From Akanthomyces muscarius (taxonomy: Eukaryota > Ascomycota > Sordariomycetes > Hypocreales > Cordycipitaceae): DNA of 64,000 nt. The notes under the pieces were generated by a model. It had not been told where the DNA came from. It did not search any database and worked only from the letters and a program-made list of their open reading frames with translations. The DNA is taken from assembly GCF_028009165.1 (NCBI RefSeq), contig NC_079242.1, positions 4,402,001-4,466,000 on the forward strand, given 5' to 3'. A program made the translations under genes and the position numbers. Position 1 is the stretch's first letter. The number at the start of each line of letters is the position of its first letter. This document shows, in pieces, positions 44,834-56,377 of this stretch.

Positions 44834-46602
44834 TTACGCCAGCGAAGACATGAGCGAGTTCTGAGCATAGGCCTGGAAGATGGTCAGCTGTGGTGTCTAG
44901 GCGGGTGTTGAGGAAGACATCTTACCATGGGTCGAATATCCGGGTGGGGAACGGCATCAAACTGCTCATACTGCAGCTTGTAGTCCGAGCGGACGTTGAT
45001 GTAAGCACCGCGGTTCTCTGTTGAGTCGCAGTACCGGGGGGCGGAGAAGACTGGGACGGTTAGCGGGATTGTTTGGCCAATAATGTTGATTCAACTTACC
45101 GGTAATGCATCGGCCGTCGTGCTGGACCTCGTAACCGTCCATGCGGACTTCGTGGCTTCGAATGATGGCCTCGAGGCCGTTGTTCTCACAGAAGCGCTTG
45201 GTGATATCAGGACCAAACTGCATGCCGACACCACGCTTGCTGGGTCCGCGGCCCGTCTCTTCTTGAGGGTCAGTCCAGAGCATCTCCATCATTAGGCCAG
45301 CCTGGCCAGGCTGCTTCTGCTTGTGTCGGTTGAGTTTGCGGATGTCATCGAGGGTAACCTTGTCGTCGGAGAAGAGGCCGCCGTGAAGAACCAGGTACTT
45401 GCTGCCGACAAGGGTGGCCAGGGGCAGAGCCGAGAAGCTTTCGGAGAAGATCTTGAAAATTCTACCATGATATTAGCACAGACAATTTGAGCTAAGCGCG
45501 TTAGCAAACAGACATACCTCTCGTTGTACTTGGCCTTGCATTCTCCTTCAAAGCCGTAGACCTTATTCATGTCGTCCGTCTCGTGGTTACCACGATTGAG
45601 GAAGAAGCCATTGGGGCGCAACCACTTGTAAGCGTAGAGTAGCAGGGCAATCTCACAAGACCAAGATCCACGGTCGACGAAGTCACCGTTGAATAGGTAC
45701 CAGTGCTTATCAGTGGGCAGGCCGTTTTTGCGGAACAGCTCCAAGAGATCAAAGTATTGACCTGCAATTGTTAGCACAGGAAACGAGAGAAGAGATTTTC
45801 TGCCGGATTTTACCATGTGTGTCACCGCAAACTGTCAGCTGAACATCGTCGGGAATCTCCATCTCGACCATGGTGGCCTCATCGTAGAAGATCTTCTTGA
45901 CAGCCAAGAGGATCTGGTAGACGTATTTCTTGGCAATCTTCTTGCCGTCCTTGAATCTCTGAATCATGTCGTCGATAAATTCCTGTGTCATTTCATCCCC
46001 AAGCTTGGCACCATCATAGTTGTCTTCGAGGAACATGGAAGCAACATCCAGGCCCTCGGCGGCAGAGGGCTCATCACCAACCTCGATGGCGGCATAGAAG
46101 GCAAGCTGCCGTACAATCTTCTTGCACTCCTCCAACTTCAACCGCGCATCTTTATTGGCAGGGTCAAGGCGGACACATTCCTTGAAATCTTCGACAGCCT
46201 CCTTCGGGCGCAGGATGGCGGTTCGGGCAAGACCTCGGCGGTAGTAAGCCTGGTAGTGGCAAGGTTAGCTGTGCGGCGCGTAGAGCGCGCTGAGTGGCTG
46301 CACATACCTTGATAAGCTTGGGGTTGAGCTCAATGGCCTTGCCAGCGTCTATGATGGCGTATCCAAAGGCCTCTGTTTTGATGTATGCCTACAAAAAGGG
46401 TCCAAAGGTCAGTCACACGATCAGGCCGCGACGGATTTGTGCGAGCCAGGGTCGGCAATCCTACCTGAGCACGGTTGGTGAAAAAAGTAGCCTCCTTGTC
46501 ATTGAGCTCGATGGCCTGTGAATAGAGCTTGACCGCTGCTGGAAAGTCGCCAGCGGCAAAGGCCTTATTGCCCTGGTTCTTGAGGTCGACAGCTTGCGAC
46601 AT
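44834..46602 (-). CDS. ppt1: Serine/threonine protein phosphatase 5 (PP5/Ppt1)
   Basis: Seven exons, 46602-46465, 46388-46308, 46249-45814, 45761-45518, 45461-45100, 45050-44926 and 44872-44834, encode 474 aa. Residues about 5-105 hold three TPR repeats (NQGNKAFAAGDFPAAVKLYS, AYYRRGLARTA and neighbours), which bind Hsp90. The phosphatase core has GDTHG (215-219), GDFVDRG (244-250) and GNHE (276-279), the metal and active-site residues of PPP enzymes, and ends with FSAPRYCDSTENRGAYI. PP5/Ppt1 dephosphorylates Hsp90 and its clients. All introns are 49-76 nt, and each splice keeps the phase. The last exon, 39 nt, adds AYAQNSLMSSLA. The divergent neighbour is ESS2, with 681 bp between starts. Confidence 0.95.
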
Positions 46603-47283
46603 CGTGGGGTTCGTGCAACTGCCGCCGGGATTTGGTGCCGGGCTCGGAGATTGGTGGTGAACGTGCTCGGTGATGGGCTTCGTAGGTATGGGAAGGCGAC
46701 TCGAGTTCTTGCAACTGGGGCAGACTGTGGGAAGCAGGAGGCAAGGAGCCGAAAGGATGCTGAGGCAGATGCGCCAGTTGGGATTGAATGAAGATGCGCG
46801 AGTTCAATCGTTTCGGCCGTCGACCAAAAGCGAGCCCTCCATTTGGTGCTGTTCTGCATGCGGGGCGAGCCGCCAGACCAGGACACCCAGGCCCTGGAAG
46901 GTTCCACATCACCCTTCTGCAGCGAGCTCACCGGTGCTGTTTTGCCACTAACCTGACCCATGCAGCCACTGTACCTAAGGTAGGTAAGCTGCATTAGCCA
47001 CCACGGGTTGCCGGCTACAACCCACTGAACCAACCACTGCAAGTCTCAAGCTAGCACTGTGGCACCGTGACTGTGTCTGTGACTGTGTATCGGGTAAATG
47101 CATATCTCTCTCTGCCTCTTTGGCATCGTCTGCCTAAAATGGGCATCATCTTTCAACTTCAGAACTCGTCCGCTCGGTGACGTCGCATCAAGCCTGCATG
47201 ACGCTACTGCTTTTTGGATACTCTTTTCCCATTTAAAAATGGGCCTTCTTATGATAGTATTCGGTTAATTCGCTGCCGACACT
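46603..47283. other. Divergent region between PP5 and ESS2
   Basis: These 681 bases hold both promoters. A palindrome-like ACCTAAGGTAGGT element lies at 46973-46989. No gene supported. Confidence 0.5.
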
Positions 47284-48624
47284 ATGGCTGAGCCCAGCGC
47301 CTCCAACTCCCTCATTCGGAAGCGGCAGGACATGGACCTGATGGCTCCACCTCCGCCTGTCAAAAAGATCAAGAGACCAAAGAAGGTGCTTGATGAAGAC
47401 AATTATACCGAGGCTCTCTCGCAAATCATAGCCAGAGACTTCTTCCCGGGCTTGCTAGAAACGGAAATCCAGCAAGAGTACCTTGATGCCCTCGACTCCA
47501 AGGATCAGGCATGGATATCGAGCGCCGGTCAACGGCTGCGCCATGTCAATACACTCAAGAAGACTGGGAGGCCTGCTGTCGCACGTCCAGCTGTGAACGC
47601 CGGGCAAACACCAATGACATTTGTGGGCGACACACCCATGTCGGTTGCGACGCAGTCCGTCGAGGAACGCCCAGCACTGGGAGCCCACATGAGCCTCACC
47701 AAATTTCAGGAAACATACACTAGCGAAGACAACGAAAGCTTCTACAGACTGGTTGACAAACAAAATCAGAAAAAGGCCGACAAATATGCGTGGTTGTGGC
47801 GCGGCAACAAGATGCCGTCAAAGCAAATGATTGCTCAAAAAGCAGTCACAGATCGTTTAGCGCAAGACGGGAAACTCGTCGACGATGGCTTCATAAAGCG
47901 TGACAGGCTGGCGATCAAGGATAGCGATGACCGGCCTGCGCGCCCAGACAGTTGGAATTCGGAAGCTCAAAACGGGCTGATGTTTGAGCCAAAGGATCTC
48001 AATGATGACCTCAAAACTGTAGCGCAAGCTGCAGCGGACGCCTCCAGATCGGGCCCAAAAGCAGTCGTCTACGCCAATACTCGCGTTCCACAGCCTCATG
48101 TTCCACAGCGCCCGCCATCACCCACATTGTCTTCTATAAAAGACGCTATTGCTGGGAGACCTCGTGCCAAAGACGCATTTTCCAGCGTGGCTGGTGGTGG
48201 CGAAACACCACGGGTCAATGGCTATGCTTTTGTGGACGACGAAGACGACTACGACGCTGGCACAAAGCAGGAGCCCATAATTGATTTGGGCCCTGGCGAC
48301 TCAAACAATCCTTTCAAAATACAAGAGCGCGGGAAAAAGGATGTTTTGCACGAAAAGATGGTGGATCGAATAGCCAAGTCGAATCGGGAGTCTTCTCGCA
48401 ATGGTTTCACCGGCCGCTCTGAGCGCTCAGATGTTCCCAAGTTTCCGAGCAGCCCGCGAGTCTCTGACGCGCTTACCCCCGCAGCTCAGCGTCTTTGGAG
48501 CAAAATGGGAACTCCCAAAGGAAAAACACCGAGCAGCTCCTTTGGTCAGTCGTGGCAGGAAACACCGCTACGACGAGGCTCTTCGCTAAGGAACGTGAGC
48601 AAGCCCAATAGCAAGCCCAAATAG
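47284..48624 (+). CDS. ess2: Splicing factor Ess2/DGCR14
   Basis: A single exon of 446 aa. The signature DEDNYTEALSQIIARDFFPG and the spaced block MSLTKFQETYTSEDNESF identify the ESS-2/DGCR14 family, a nuclear protein of the C-complex spliceosome. A WLWRGN-type aromatic patch follows, along with a Pro/Ser-rich middle and a C-terminal stretch (ALTPAAQRLWSKMGTP) close to the end that is usual in the family. The protein is rich in Lys and Asp and probably disordered over long parts. A start at 47284 gives the conserved N-terminus. Confidence 0.92.
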   Translation: MAEPSASNSLIRKRQDMDLMAPPPPVKKIKRPKKVLDEDNYTEALSQIIARDFFPGLLETEIQQEYLDALDSKDQAWISSAGQRLRHVNTLKKTGRPAVARPAVNAGQTPMTFVGDTPMSVATQSVEERPALGAHMSLTKFQETYTSEDNESFYRLVDKQNQKKADKYAWLWRGNKMPSKQMIAQKAVTDRLAQDGKLVDDGFIKRDRLAIKDSDDRPARPDSWNSEAQNGLMFEPKDLNDDLKTVAQAAADASRSGPKAVVYANTRVPQPHVPQRPPSPTLSSIKDAIAGRPRAKDAFSSVAGGGETPRVNGYAFVDDEDDYDAGTKQEPIIDLGPGDSNNPFKIQERGKKDVLHEKMVDRIAKSNRESSRNGFTGRSERSDVPKFPSSPRVSDALTPAAQRLWSKMGTPKGKTPSSSFGQSWQETPLRRGSSLRNVSKPNSKPK

Positions 48625-48885
48625 CGCAACCAACTTGTAAACAAACCACATGTACTTGGATAGCAATAACGATTGAATGAACTCACACAATTCTCACTTG
48701 AATCTTCTTCAGCGGTGAACATAGTGCATGTTGGTCCGATATCGCTTAACTGCATGGACGCCGGCCTGAGCTTCCGGGGTCCACTGGCCGGAAGCTATCC
48801 GCTGGCCAATAGCTCCCCAAAAAAGTTTCGACGTCACCACTTTGTTCATGAGGGCCAATTCTCCCGCCTCCGCAACACACCCGAG

Positions 48886-50961
48886 ATGAGGTTCGCGGAC
48901 CTGGCCATTGACCTGGCCGCGGTGCTGAGCGCCTCGCGGTCCGTCGCCACCAAGCACGTCGCCCTGCGCGGCCGGCAGCTGCAGCGATATCGCGGCGCCG
49001 CGACGACCGTCGTCGACCTCAAGAACAAGGCCGAGGCCGCGGGCGCAGAGGTCTCGGACCAGATCAGCACCCAATTGAGCTCGATCAAGGTCGAAATTAC
49101 ACGCCCTGATACCAATGCACCAAGAACGGAGCCTCCGCCAGCGGCGCCGCCGCGACCATCGACAGAAAGCAAGTATGCGCAGGCGTCGCGCGAGTTCAAC
49201 GCCGCTGCCAGACCCGATGCCGAGGCGTTAGGCCTCCCCAGCGAGGTTGATGTCAACATATTCCATACCACAAGGGGGTCGCAGATTCTGGATTCGGTGC
49301 GCAAGCAGCGGCACAAGCAGGCTGCGGCGTCGGCGGGAGGGCCTGCCAAGGAACATCCGCTACGGCACTGGGGAAGCTCTCCTCCAATTCCGCAGGACCC
49401 CATCGTTGTCAAGGCGAAATCTCCACCATCCGCAGAGACAAGCAAGCCGCAGGAGTCAAAGTCAGTTGAGCCAGAGGTGGCTGCTGCGCCAGCAACAGAG
49501 CAGCCCGTCACCGCCAAAACAGTGCCTCCACCATTCACGAAGACGAGCGAGCCAGTGGCTGCTTCACCAGCATCAGAGCAGCCCCTCATCGAAGCCATCA
49601 CAGAGGCTGTAGAGCAAGGTGACTCAAAACCAGCCTACCAGCTAAGAGAATCCAGTGTCCCTTCGTCGCGCATCAGCCGCTTGTGGAATTACGGCGGTCT
49701 CGCTGCTGGCATGTTTGGCGGTGCTGTTTCAGAGAGCGTGAGCCGAGCATTCGGTGGCGGCGGCCAAGGAAGCGTCCTGCTCAGTGGCGGAAACATGGAG
49801 CGCCTTGTCGCCAAGCTGTCCCGCATGCGCGGCGCCGCCTTGAAGCTCGGTCAGATGATGAGCTTTCAGGACTCCAAGATGCTGCCCGCGCCCATCCAAG
49901 AAGTCCTGCAGCGAGTCCAAGACCGCGCCGACTACATGCCGGCCTGGCAACGAGACCGAGTCCTCACGGCCAACCTGGGTCCCGAGTGGCGCGAGCTCTT
50001 TTCCGAGTTTGACGAGACACCCATCGCCGCCGCGTCCATCGGCCAAGTCCACAAGGCGCGGCTCAAGGCCAACGACCGCCGCGTCGCCGTCAAAATCCAG
50101 TTCCCCGGCGTCGCCGACTCCATCAACTCGGACCTCGATAACCTCAGCATCCTCCTCACCGCCACCAAGCTCCTCCCGCGGGGCCTCTACCTAAACAAGA
50201 CCATTGACAATGCCCGGCTGGAGCTCGGCTGGGAGTGCGACTACGAGCGCGAGGCCGAGTGCGCCGCGCGCTACAAGGAGCTCCTCGCCGGCGAAGAAGA
50301 CGTCTTTGAGGCGCCGACCGTCTACCCGGAGGCGTCCGGCAAGCACGTCCTCACCATGGACTTTCTCGACGGCGTCGGCGTCACGCGCGTCACGTCCTTT
50401 ACCCAGGCCCAGCGCGACTGGATCGGCACGCAGATCCTGCGCCTGTGCCTGCGCGAAATCACCGAGTTCCGCTTCATGCAGACGGACCCCAACTGGACCA
50501 ACTTCCTCTACAACGCCGACAGCAACAGGCTCGAGCTGCTCGACTTTGGCGCCTCGCGCGAGTACCCCGAGGAGTTTGTCCGGCAGTACGTGCAGCTGCT
50601 GGCCGCCGCGTCGCGGACCGACCGCGCCGCCGTCAAGGAGCTCTCGGAGCGCCTTGGCTATCTGACGGGCCATGAGAGCCGGACCATGGTCGACGCGCAC
50701 ACCCAGTCGGTCCTGACGCTCGCGGAGCCGTTCCTCGCGTCCGCGCCCGAGGTCTACGACTTCCACGACCAGACCATCACCGAGCGCGTCAAGGCCCTCA
50801 TCCCCGTCATGCTGCAGGAGCGGCTGGCTCCGCCGCCCGAGGAGACGTACAGCCTGCACCGCAAGCTGAGCGGCGCGTTTTTGCTCTGCGCCAAGCTCGG
50901 CAGCAAGGTGCGCTGCAGGGAAATGTTTGAAAAGGCCGTGGCCAAGTCTGGCTACGTCTAG
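48886..50961 (+). CDS. coq8: Coenzyme Q biosynthesis atypical kinase Coq8 (ABC1/ADCK family)
   Basis: A single exon of 691 aa from the ATG at 48886; the frame is open 71 codons further upstream but that part looks non-coding. After an N-terminal region (targeting, then about 200 Pro/Glu/Ala-rich residues) the ABC1 domain begins. The KxGQ motif is [12 protein letters not shown] with K at about 320. The Ala-rich nucleotide loop [11 protein letters not shown] is at about 380-390, the beta3 lysine at about 403 (VAVKIQFPG), and DFG-type D at about 553 (LELLDFGAS). The QTDPNWTNF segment is the catalytic loop. Coq8 is a mitochondrial inner-membrane ATPase/kinase-like protein that organises the CoQ biosynthesis complex. 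It lies 261 bp after ESS2 on the same strand. Confidence 0.93.
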   Translation: MRFADLAIDLAAVLSASRSVATKHVALRGRQLQRYRGAATTVVDLKNKAEAAGAEVSDQISTQLSSIKVEITRPDTNAPRTEPPPAAPPRPSTESKYAQASREFNAAARPDAEALGLPSEVDVNIFHTTRGSQILDSVRKQRHKQAAASAGGPAKEHPLRHWGSSPPIPQDPIVVKAKSPPSAETSKPQESKSVEPEVAAAPATEQPVTAKTVPPPFTKTSEPVAASPASEQPLIEAITEAVEQGDSKPAYQLRESSVPSSRISRLWNYGGLAAGMFGGAVSESVSRAFGGGGQGSVLLSGGNMERLVAKLSRMRGAALKLGQMMSFQDSKMLPAPIQEVLQRVQDRADYMPAWQRDRVLTANLGPEWRELFSEFDETPIAAASIGQVHKARLKANDRRVAVKIQFPGVADSINSDLDNLSILLTATKLLPRGLYLNKTIDNARLELGWECDYEREAECAARYKELLAGEEDVFEAPTVYPEASGKHVLTMDFLDGVGVTRVTSFTQAQRDWIGTQILRLCLREITEFRFMQTDPNWTNFLYNADSNRLELLDFGASREYPEEFVRQYVQLLAAASRTDRAAVKELSERLGYLTGHESRTMVDAHTQSVLTLAEPFLASAPEVYDFHDQTITERVKALIPVMLQERLAPPPEETYSLHRKLSGAFLLCAKLGSKVRCREMFEKAVAKSGYV

Positions 50962-51183
50962 AGAGTGCTCTCAAGAAGAAGAAGACATATTGTACAATAG
51001 TCGCCCTGTAATAGATGGGAAGAAACACAATGTAAAGAAAATGCATCGCGTGCCGTTTGTATGTATATAGATTTAAGAGAATTCGGTAGTCATGGAGCGT
51101 TGGGTATCTCTCTCATCATGATTTTGCCACCTTCATTCAACCATATTCCTCCTGTCCACCAGAGAGTCTTCTCATTTACAAGT

Positions 51184-52174
51184 TCAGTGACGATCCCTCA
51201 CGCGCACCAGGCTGTCCAGCTCCTTTCTCTCCCTGCCCGCCACCTTTTTGCGCTTGCGCTCAATCGCGCGGTCCACCTGGCCCTTGCTCATGTCGGCGAA
51301 CCTGTTGGTCAGGAGCTGCGTCTTCTGGTCGCTCTTCTTGAGGTAGAACGGCTGCTTGCCCTGCGCCACCAGTCCCTTCTCCTTGCTCCTGTGCTCCTTC
51401 AACAGGCTCTCCGCCTCGTCGCGCTTCTTCTGCGCCTTCTTCTTGGACTCCATCGACAGCAGCTGCCGCTTCAGCGCGTCCTTTTCCGCAGGGTTCTTGG
51501 TCTTTTTTATCTGGACCTTGAGGTCGGCCATCTCGCTGTCGCGGTACTCCTCCAGGAAGGCGTACGCGCGCCGCGTCTTGTCCTCGTCGACGGCGCCCAT
51601 GAGCGGGTCGAAGCGCGGGTCGCGGGCCTTGCGGCGGGGGTCCGGCAGGATCTCGCGGCGCCGCGAGACGGGCTTCTTGGAGGTTTGTTCCTGCGGCGCG
51701 TGCTTGGAGGAGCGGCTCGGTGGCTTAGTGCCCTTATTTTGGCTTCTGCGGGCTTCGGCTTGTTCGCGGAGCGTCATGGGTTTGGCATCTTCGTCGTCGG
51801 AGTCGTCCCTTTTATTCTTCTTTGACCGTCGGCCTGTTGCGGGCATAGTTGCTTGCGCGCGAGCTAGAGCACCAAATGTTACGGAGGAGATGTCGACTTT
51901 GGGAGGCGCCTCGCCTTCTGAGTCGGGCTGTTTAATTTATCAGTTGCATGTCGGTAAACCCTTAGCAGTCGTCAAGCCTCACCTCTGATTCTTCTTCTTC
52001 CTCGGCGTCAGACGGATCCTCGTCGTCACTGTCCTGCCCCCGGATATCTTCTTCCGATACATCGTCGTCCGATCGCTGGTTGTCCGACTCGGCTTCGAGC
52101 TCCCAGTTCTCGTCACGCCGGGCGCGTACTCTTCTATCTAGGCCGAGAGGCGGCGCTTTTCTTTTAGGCGGCAT
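51184..52174 (-). CDS. rrp36: rRNA biogenesis protein Rrp36
   Basis: Two exons, 52174-51983 and 51927-51184 (55-nt intron GTGAGG...ACAG), give 311 aa. The N-terminus is acidic (SDDDVSEEDIRGQDSDDEDP). The conserved RRP36 core runs from RKARDPRFDPLMG and YAFLEEYRDSEMADLKVQIK to FYLKKSDQKTQLLTNRF and the basic GRERKEL tail. Rrp36 belongs to the SSU processome and is needed for early cleavages that release 18S rRNA. The gene start is 344 bp from the start of the HAD-domain gene on the opposite strand. Confidence 0.93.
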
Positions 52175-52518
52175 TATGGCGGTATTGTATTGTATTTTGA
52201 ATATTGAATATGGAGCAGCGTTTGCAAAGCTGCCTCTTGGGAATAATTTTTTGGGACGTCGGCCGCCAACTGCAGGGATCTTTGCTATCGATAACGTGTT
52301 GTGGAGGGGAAGAGCCCACTGTAATGGTGCAGACTTCAGTGCTTTGAAGCGCCTCCAGGCCAGTCAGTATCAAAAGCGCTAAATCTATCAGTTTATTGGG
52401 CCAATTTTACTCGTTGCACAGGAATTGGACCCCATTCACTTGGTCAAACCTCAAACCAATAATGCGCAAACATTGAACCTGCGTAGCACCTGGGCCTGCA
52501 TTGGAACGCTCACTTTAC
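52175..52518. promoter_or_regulatory. Probable bidirectional promoter (RRP36 / HAD-domain gene)
   Basis: This 344-bp interval separates two divergently read start codons. It contains no coding signal and probably drives both genes. Confidence 0.5.
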
Positions 52519-53857
52519 ATGCTGCTTCTGCAAAGGCTCATATCCACCCGTCTACCCAGGTGTCTCAACTCGCCTAAAGCTCCCTCCGCCACTCATCCTC
52601 TCAGAGCTCACATCCACTCCAGAAGCGCGGCGGATCGCCATTATGCCGATTACGTTCAAGTACAGCCCTCAAAAGATTTCAATTACGAGATGGCGTCTCA
52701 GGAGATCGTGGCCGTGAGCCAGCAGTCAGTACAGGTTGTGGTTGCTCTGAAAGAAAATGCCCACCCGAGTGTCAGCAAACGGCTCGCAGCCCAACAACCA
52801 AGGAGGAAGTTCCGCAAGCCCAAGGCCAAGCCGGTCACTTCGACCATGACGGAGCAGAACGGCTCTGAAGTTCAAGTCACTGTGACAGAAACAGAGACCA
52901 AAAAGTATAAAACGCCAAGGCAGACGAAGAAGCAGAAAAAGGGCGAAAGAGAGGCTGCTGCGACTGCTGCGACTGCTGCGACTGCTGCGACTGCTGCGAC
53001 TGCTGCGACTGCTGAGGCCACCACGACTGCAAAGACGGCCAAGGTATCAGTCCCGCCAGCAGTTATTCAAATTACCGAGACAATAAGGTATACAGCCTTC
53101 CCATCTCATCAACTCCCATACTGACCATCATACTAGATCCCATACGGAAAAGAGCCTCTTTGCCCGCGACGAAGTCACAGTCCCCAGCGCAGCATCAGGC
53201 GGCGTCCCCGAGCCCACCGAGGCCTACCTTCGCTCCGCCAGCCTTCCCCCCTTCCGTCTCGCGAGCCCGCGGCGGATCCTCATCGTCATGGACCTCAACG
53301 GGACCCTCCTGCACCGTCCCAACAAGCGGCGCCCCTCGCACTTTGTCGAGCGGCCGCACGCGCGCGTCTTCATGGACTACCTGCTGTCCGCGTTTCGCGT
53401 GGCCGTGTGGTCGTCGGCGCGGCCGCAAAATGTGCACAGCATGGTCGCCAGTCTGCTGACGCCGGACCAGCGCCGCCTGTGCCTCGTCATCTGGGGCCGC
53501 GACCGCTTCGGCCTCTCCAAGGCCGACTACGACACCCGCGTGCAGTGCTACAAGCGCCTCACACGGCTCTGGGCGGACCGCGCCGTCGCGTCGAGCAGCG
53601 ACGGCGGCACCGGCACCGGCCGCTGGGGCGCCCGCTGGGATCAGTCCAACACGGTGCTCGTCGATGACTCGGCGGAAAAGGCCCGCAGCGAGCCGTTCAA
53701 CCTGCTGCAGATTCCAGAGTACGACGGGCCGGCGGGCGAGACGCCGAATGTGCTGCCGCAGGTGCATGATTACATCAATGAGCTGGCGCATCAGGCGGAT
53801 ATAAGTCGCTATATACGAGAGAACCCGTTCAAGCTTGAGGCGGGCTACACGTTGTAA
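52519..53857 (+). CDS. FCP1/NIF-domain HAD-family protein, possibly mitochondrial
   Basis: Two exons, 52519-53087 and 53137-53857 (49-nt intron GTATAC...CTAG), encode 429 aa. The first 40 residues (MLLLQRLISTRLPRCLNSPK) are basic and lack acidic residues, so mitochondrial import is possible. A Lys-rich and Ala/Thr repeat region follows, then the FCP1-like (NLI-interacting factor) HAD domain from about residue 236: ILIVMDLNGTLLHRP, FVERPHARVFMDYLL, FRVAVWSSARPQNV and NTVLVDDSAEKARSEPFNLL. The catalytic motif is DLNGT (D242), with Asn in place of the second Asp of DxDGT, which should weaken or change phosphatase activity. Tim50 is another relative with altered residues. The target is unknown. 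The start at 52519 is the first ATG of the frame. Confidence 0.85.
52957..53010 (+). repeat. In-frame 9-bp minisatellite, six perfect copies
   Basis: GCTGCGACT is repeated six times without a mismatch and in the reading frame of the HAD-domain gene, encoding Ala-Ala-Thr repeats. It sits in the linker between the Lys-rich region and the phosphatase-like domain. Copy number could vary between strains without a frameshift. Confidence 0.95.
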
Positions 53858-54512
53858 GAAAAGGGGAAAGCAGCTATGCTGTCTCTGAATGGATGGTAGC
53901 ACGAGCAAGGAATCGGTCTGAGCTTGTCAGCACTGAAAGGAGAGGGTACGCGCATAGATGGCTCTCAAAAACTGGCGGATGGTTAGAGAATGGACTCGTT
54001 TTTGCAGAGATCCTGGATGGTTGGATTTGACATTTGCAGATGGTATTGCAGCTTCGTCGGCGACTACTCGAAACCTGCACTGAAGAGGTCAGCGGGTAGA
54101 TTGCAGCGTGAAGCGCAGAACAAGGACAGTCGTATTACCACTTAAGGTCAATGTATGATATATAGATGGAAAGTTTGGTACTACTCGCTGAGAACGGTTT
54201 CTCCTTGCTGCACAAGCCTGACAGCGTGTCTGGACATTCCTGGTCAGTGAGACGATACAAGTTATTACTGCATGCAGTAGTTTACATGCAGACTTCGAGA
54301 GTCGGAACAGTTTAAACACAAAAGCATACATGCGTTTTGATTTGCTATATACCAGTGTTTACCAGGATCATATTTGTACCCATCCATTCCAAAGGTCATT
54401 ACAATGCAGGCGCTTCAATCATGAATAGCACATCTGCAACTCGTAATTCATTTTCCCAGTCATCAACCCATGATCCGTATGCCTCATTACCCAACCCAGT
54501 TCATTAAATCGT
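53858..54512. other. Convergent intergenic region, 0.66 kb
   Basis: Two 3' ends face each other here (HAD-domain gene and eEF1B-gamma). No supportable gene; AT-rich toward 54.1-54.4 kb. Confidence 0.5.
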
Positions 54513-56022
54513 TTATTTGAAGACCTTGCCGTCGGCGTGGGGGTACTCCTTGCCGTTGACAACGACAGGCTTCTCCCAGCCCCAGTTGGCCTCGACAAAG
54601 GCGCGGTCCTCTTCCTTCTTGGGGTCCAGCTTGGTGAAGCTGTAGCTCTCGTAGTCGGGGGCGACGTCGAAAACGGGCTCGAAGTCCTGGCCACGGATGA
54701 CGAAAGCACCCTGGATGACGGAGTCGTTGTTCTGGCCATAGACGGAGGCGGTACCGAAGACGTACTTGCGGGAGCCCTCGAGACGGGTGTTGAAGCCACC
54801 AATCAGGTTGTTGGACATGAAGGTGAGGGTGAGCTCGTCGTTGTACTTGTAGTCAACCTTCCAGATGGAGAACTCATCGAAGGGAACGGTCTCCCAGAAG
54901 TACTTCATGGCAACGGGGGTATCGTTGTTGGAGTAATAGCGCTTGAAGTCGTCAAGGGCGAAGCTGGGCTTGCCAAGAGCCTCGCAAGGGTGCTTGGGCT
55001 TGGGAGCAGGGGCATCCTCAGTAGCAGCAGGGACAGCGGCAGCAGCGGGGGCGGCCTTGGGAGCCTCAGCCTTCTTAGGGGCAACGTTGGGGAGAGCAAC
55101 CTTGTCAATGAGCTGAACCTTGCCGACAATGTCGGAGTAGATGGGCTGGTTGACAATGGTCTCGTACCAACGGGTGGTGGCAGGGTGGGCCTGGCGCCAC
55201 TTGGTGTCGTAGAAGAACTCGAAGCCGCGGCTGATGATGCCAGCGGAGAAGAGATCGGCGAGAGTCAGACGGTCACCAACGAGGTAGGTGTGCTCAAGGA
55301 GGTACTTCTCGACGACAGCAACGGTCTTCTCAGACTCCTTAGCGGCGTCATTGACAGCCTGCTTGTTGTAGGTAGCACGGCCGAGGAGGGGAAGGTACTG
55401 GCCGGCAAGGGCGTTGAGGAGATCGGTGTTGAAGTAGGACATCCACTTGAGGATGGAAGCGTAATCCTGCTTGGTCTTGCCGAGAAGAGTGGTCTTCTCG
55501 TTCTGGGAGGTGACTGTTTCATGTTAGCATTTGTGCTGCCAATGGAAACGAGCAAACAAGAGTATTTGAAGAGCAAAATGTCAGAAGTTAGGCGATATCC
55601 ACACGAAAAAGTTTTTCAGACAGGGATAACTGTATAAATAAAAGGCTAAGTCATCACACAAAGAGACGGCCCAAGTTGGGCCGCGAGATGAGGGGGCAGA
55701 GCTTGCAAAAACGAAATCTGAGTCACGTACAGTAGATGGCGATGGCGACAGCCTCGTGGAGGGTGAAGCCGTCCTCGCCGACGAAGGCAGGAACGCGGCC
55801 GATAGGGCTGCCAGTCAGGTGCTCAGGAGTGCGAGCAACAGACAAGTCGACGGTCGTGACCTTGACATCGAGGCCATTGGCCTTGGCGACGGCCTTGATG
55901 GCGATGGAGCGGGGGTTGCCCTGGAGGGAGCAGAGCTGTCAGCGACTCGAATTTTGGAAGGAAAAAGAGTTCAATCAGGCAGTTGGCCTTACCTCGCTGG
56001 CGAAAAGGGTTCCAAAAGCCAT
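54513..56022 (-). CDS. tef3: Translation elongation factor eEF1B gamma
   Basis: Three exons, 56022-55993, 55920-55731 and 55513-54513 (introns 72 and 217 nt), give 406 aa. Residues 1-80 are a GST-like N-terminal domain (MAFGTLFASEGNPRSIAIKA). GST C-terminal helices follow at about 90-205, then a Lys/Ala/Pro linker (KKAEAPKAAPAAAA). The conserved EF1G domain fills residues about 245-406 (FALDDFKRYYSNND, NNLIGGFNTRLEGSRKYVFG, WGWEKPVVVNGKEYP). It anchors the nucleotide-exchange complex that recharges eEF1A with GTP. Codon usage is strongly optimised, as expected for an abundant protein. The start lies 355 bp from the uS9m start on the other strand. Confidence 0.95.
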
Positions 56023-56377
56023 TTTGACTGTATATCTCAGTTGATTAACGACTGGTGATGTGGTTGAGAAATGAAGCTGAGGAGACTTTCAGGAGGAAAA
56101 GCTGCCCTCGACCCGCAGAGGTTGAGGAAATTTTTATGGTGGGATAATTTTAGCCCCGCGTGCGGTGGCTCCTACAGCAACAGCAAACGGTGGCTGGTGA
56201 GTGGCTGCGAAGGCACCGCCGGCCTGCAGCAATGTATCTAATCTCCACGTGATGTGGCGCCGAAGCTAGGCCAGCCAGACAAAGGGTTTTTGAGCAACGT
56301 CCGACTTCAAATCTTTAGGAGAGCGAGAGCGCAGCGGCGACACGAATTTTACGCAAATTGCCAAAGTCGACGCAACA
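56023..56377. promoter_or_regulatory. Probable bidirectional promoter (eEF1B-gamma / uS9m)
   Basis: 355 bp separate two divergent start codons. Both genes serve translation (cytosolic and mitochondrial), which makes shared control plausible. Confidence 0.5.

Noticed and set aside
48673..48885. N-terminal extension of COQ8 by 71 codons
   Set aside because: It follows ESS2 closely and lacks a targeting pattern; ATG 48886 starts a better N-terminus ([10 protein letters not shown]).
54537..55637. 366-codon plus-strand frame over eEF1B-gamma
   Set aside because: It is the mirror of an abundant, codon-optimised gene; the Val/Gly/Leu/Glu-rich product is a typical artefact.
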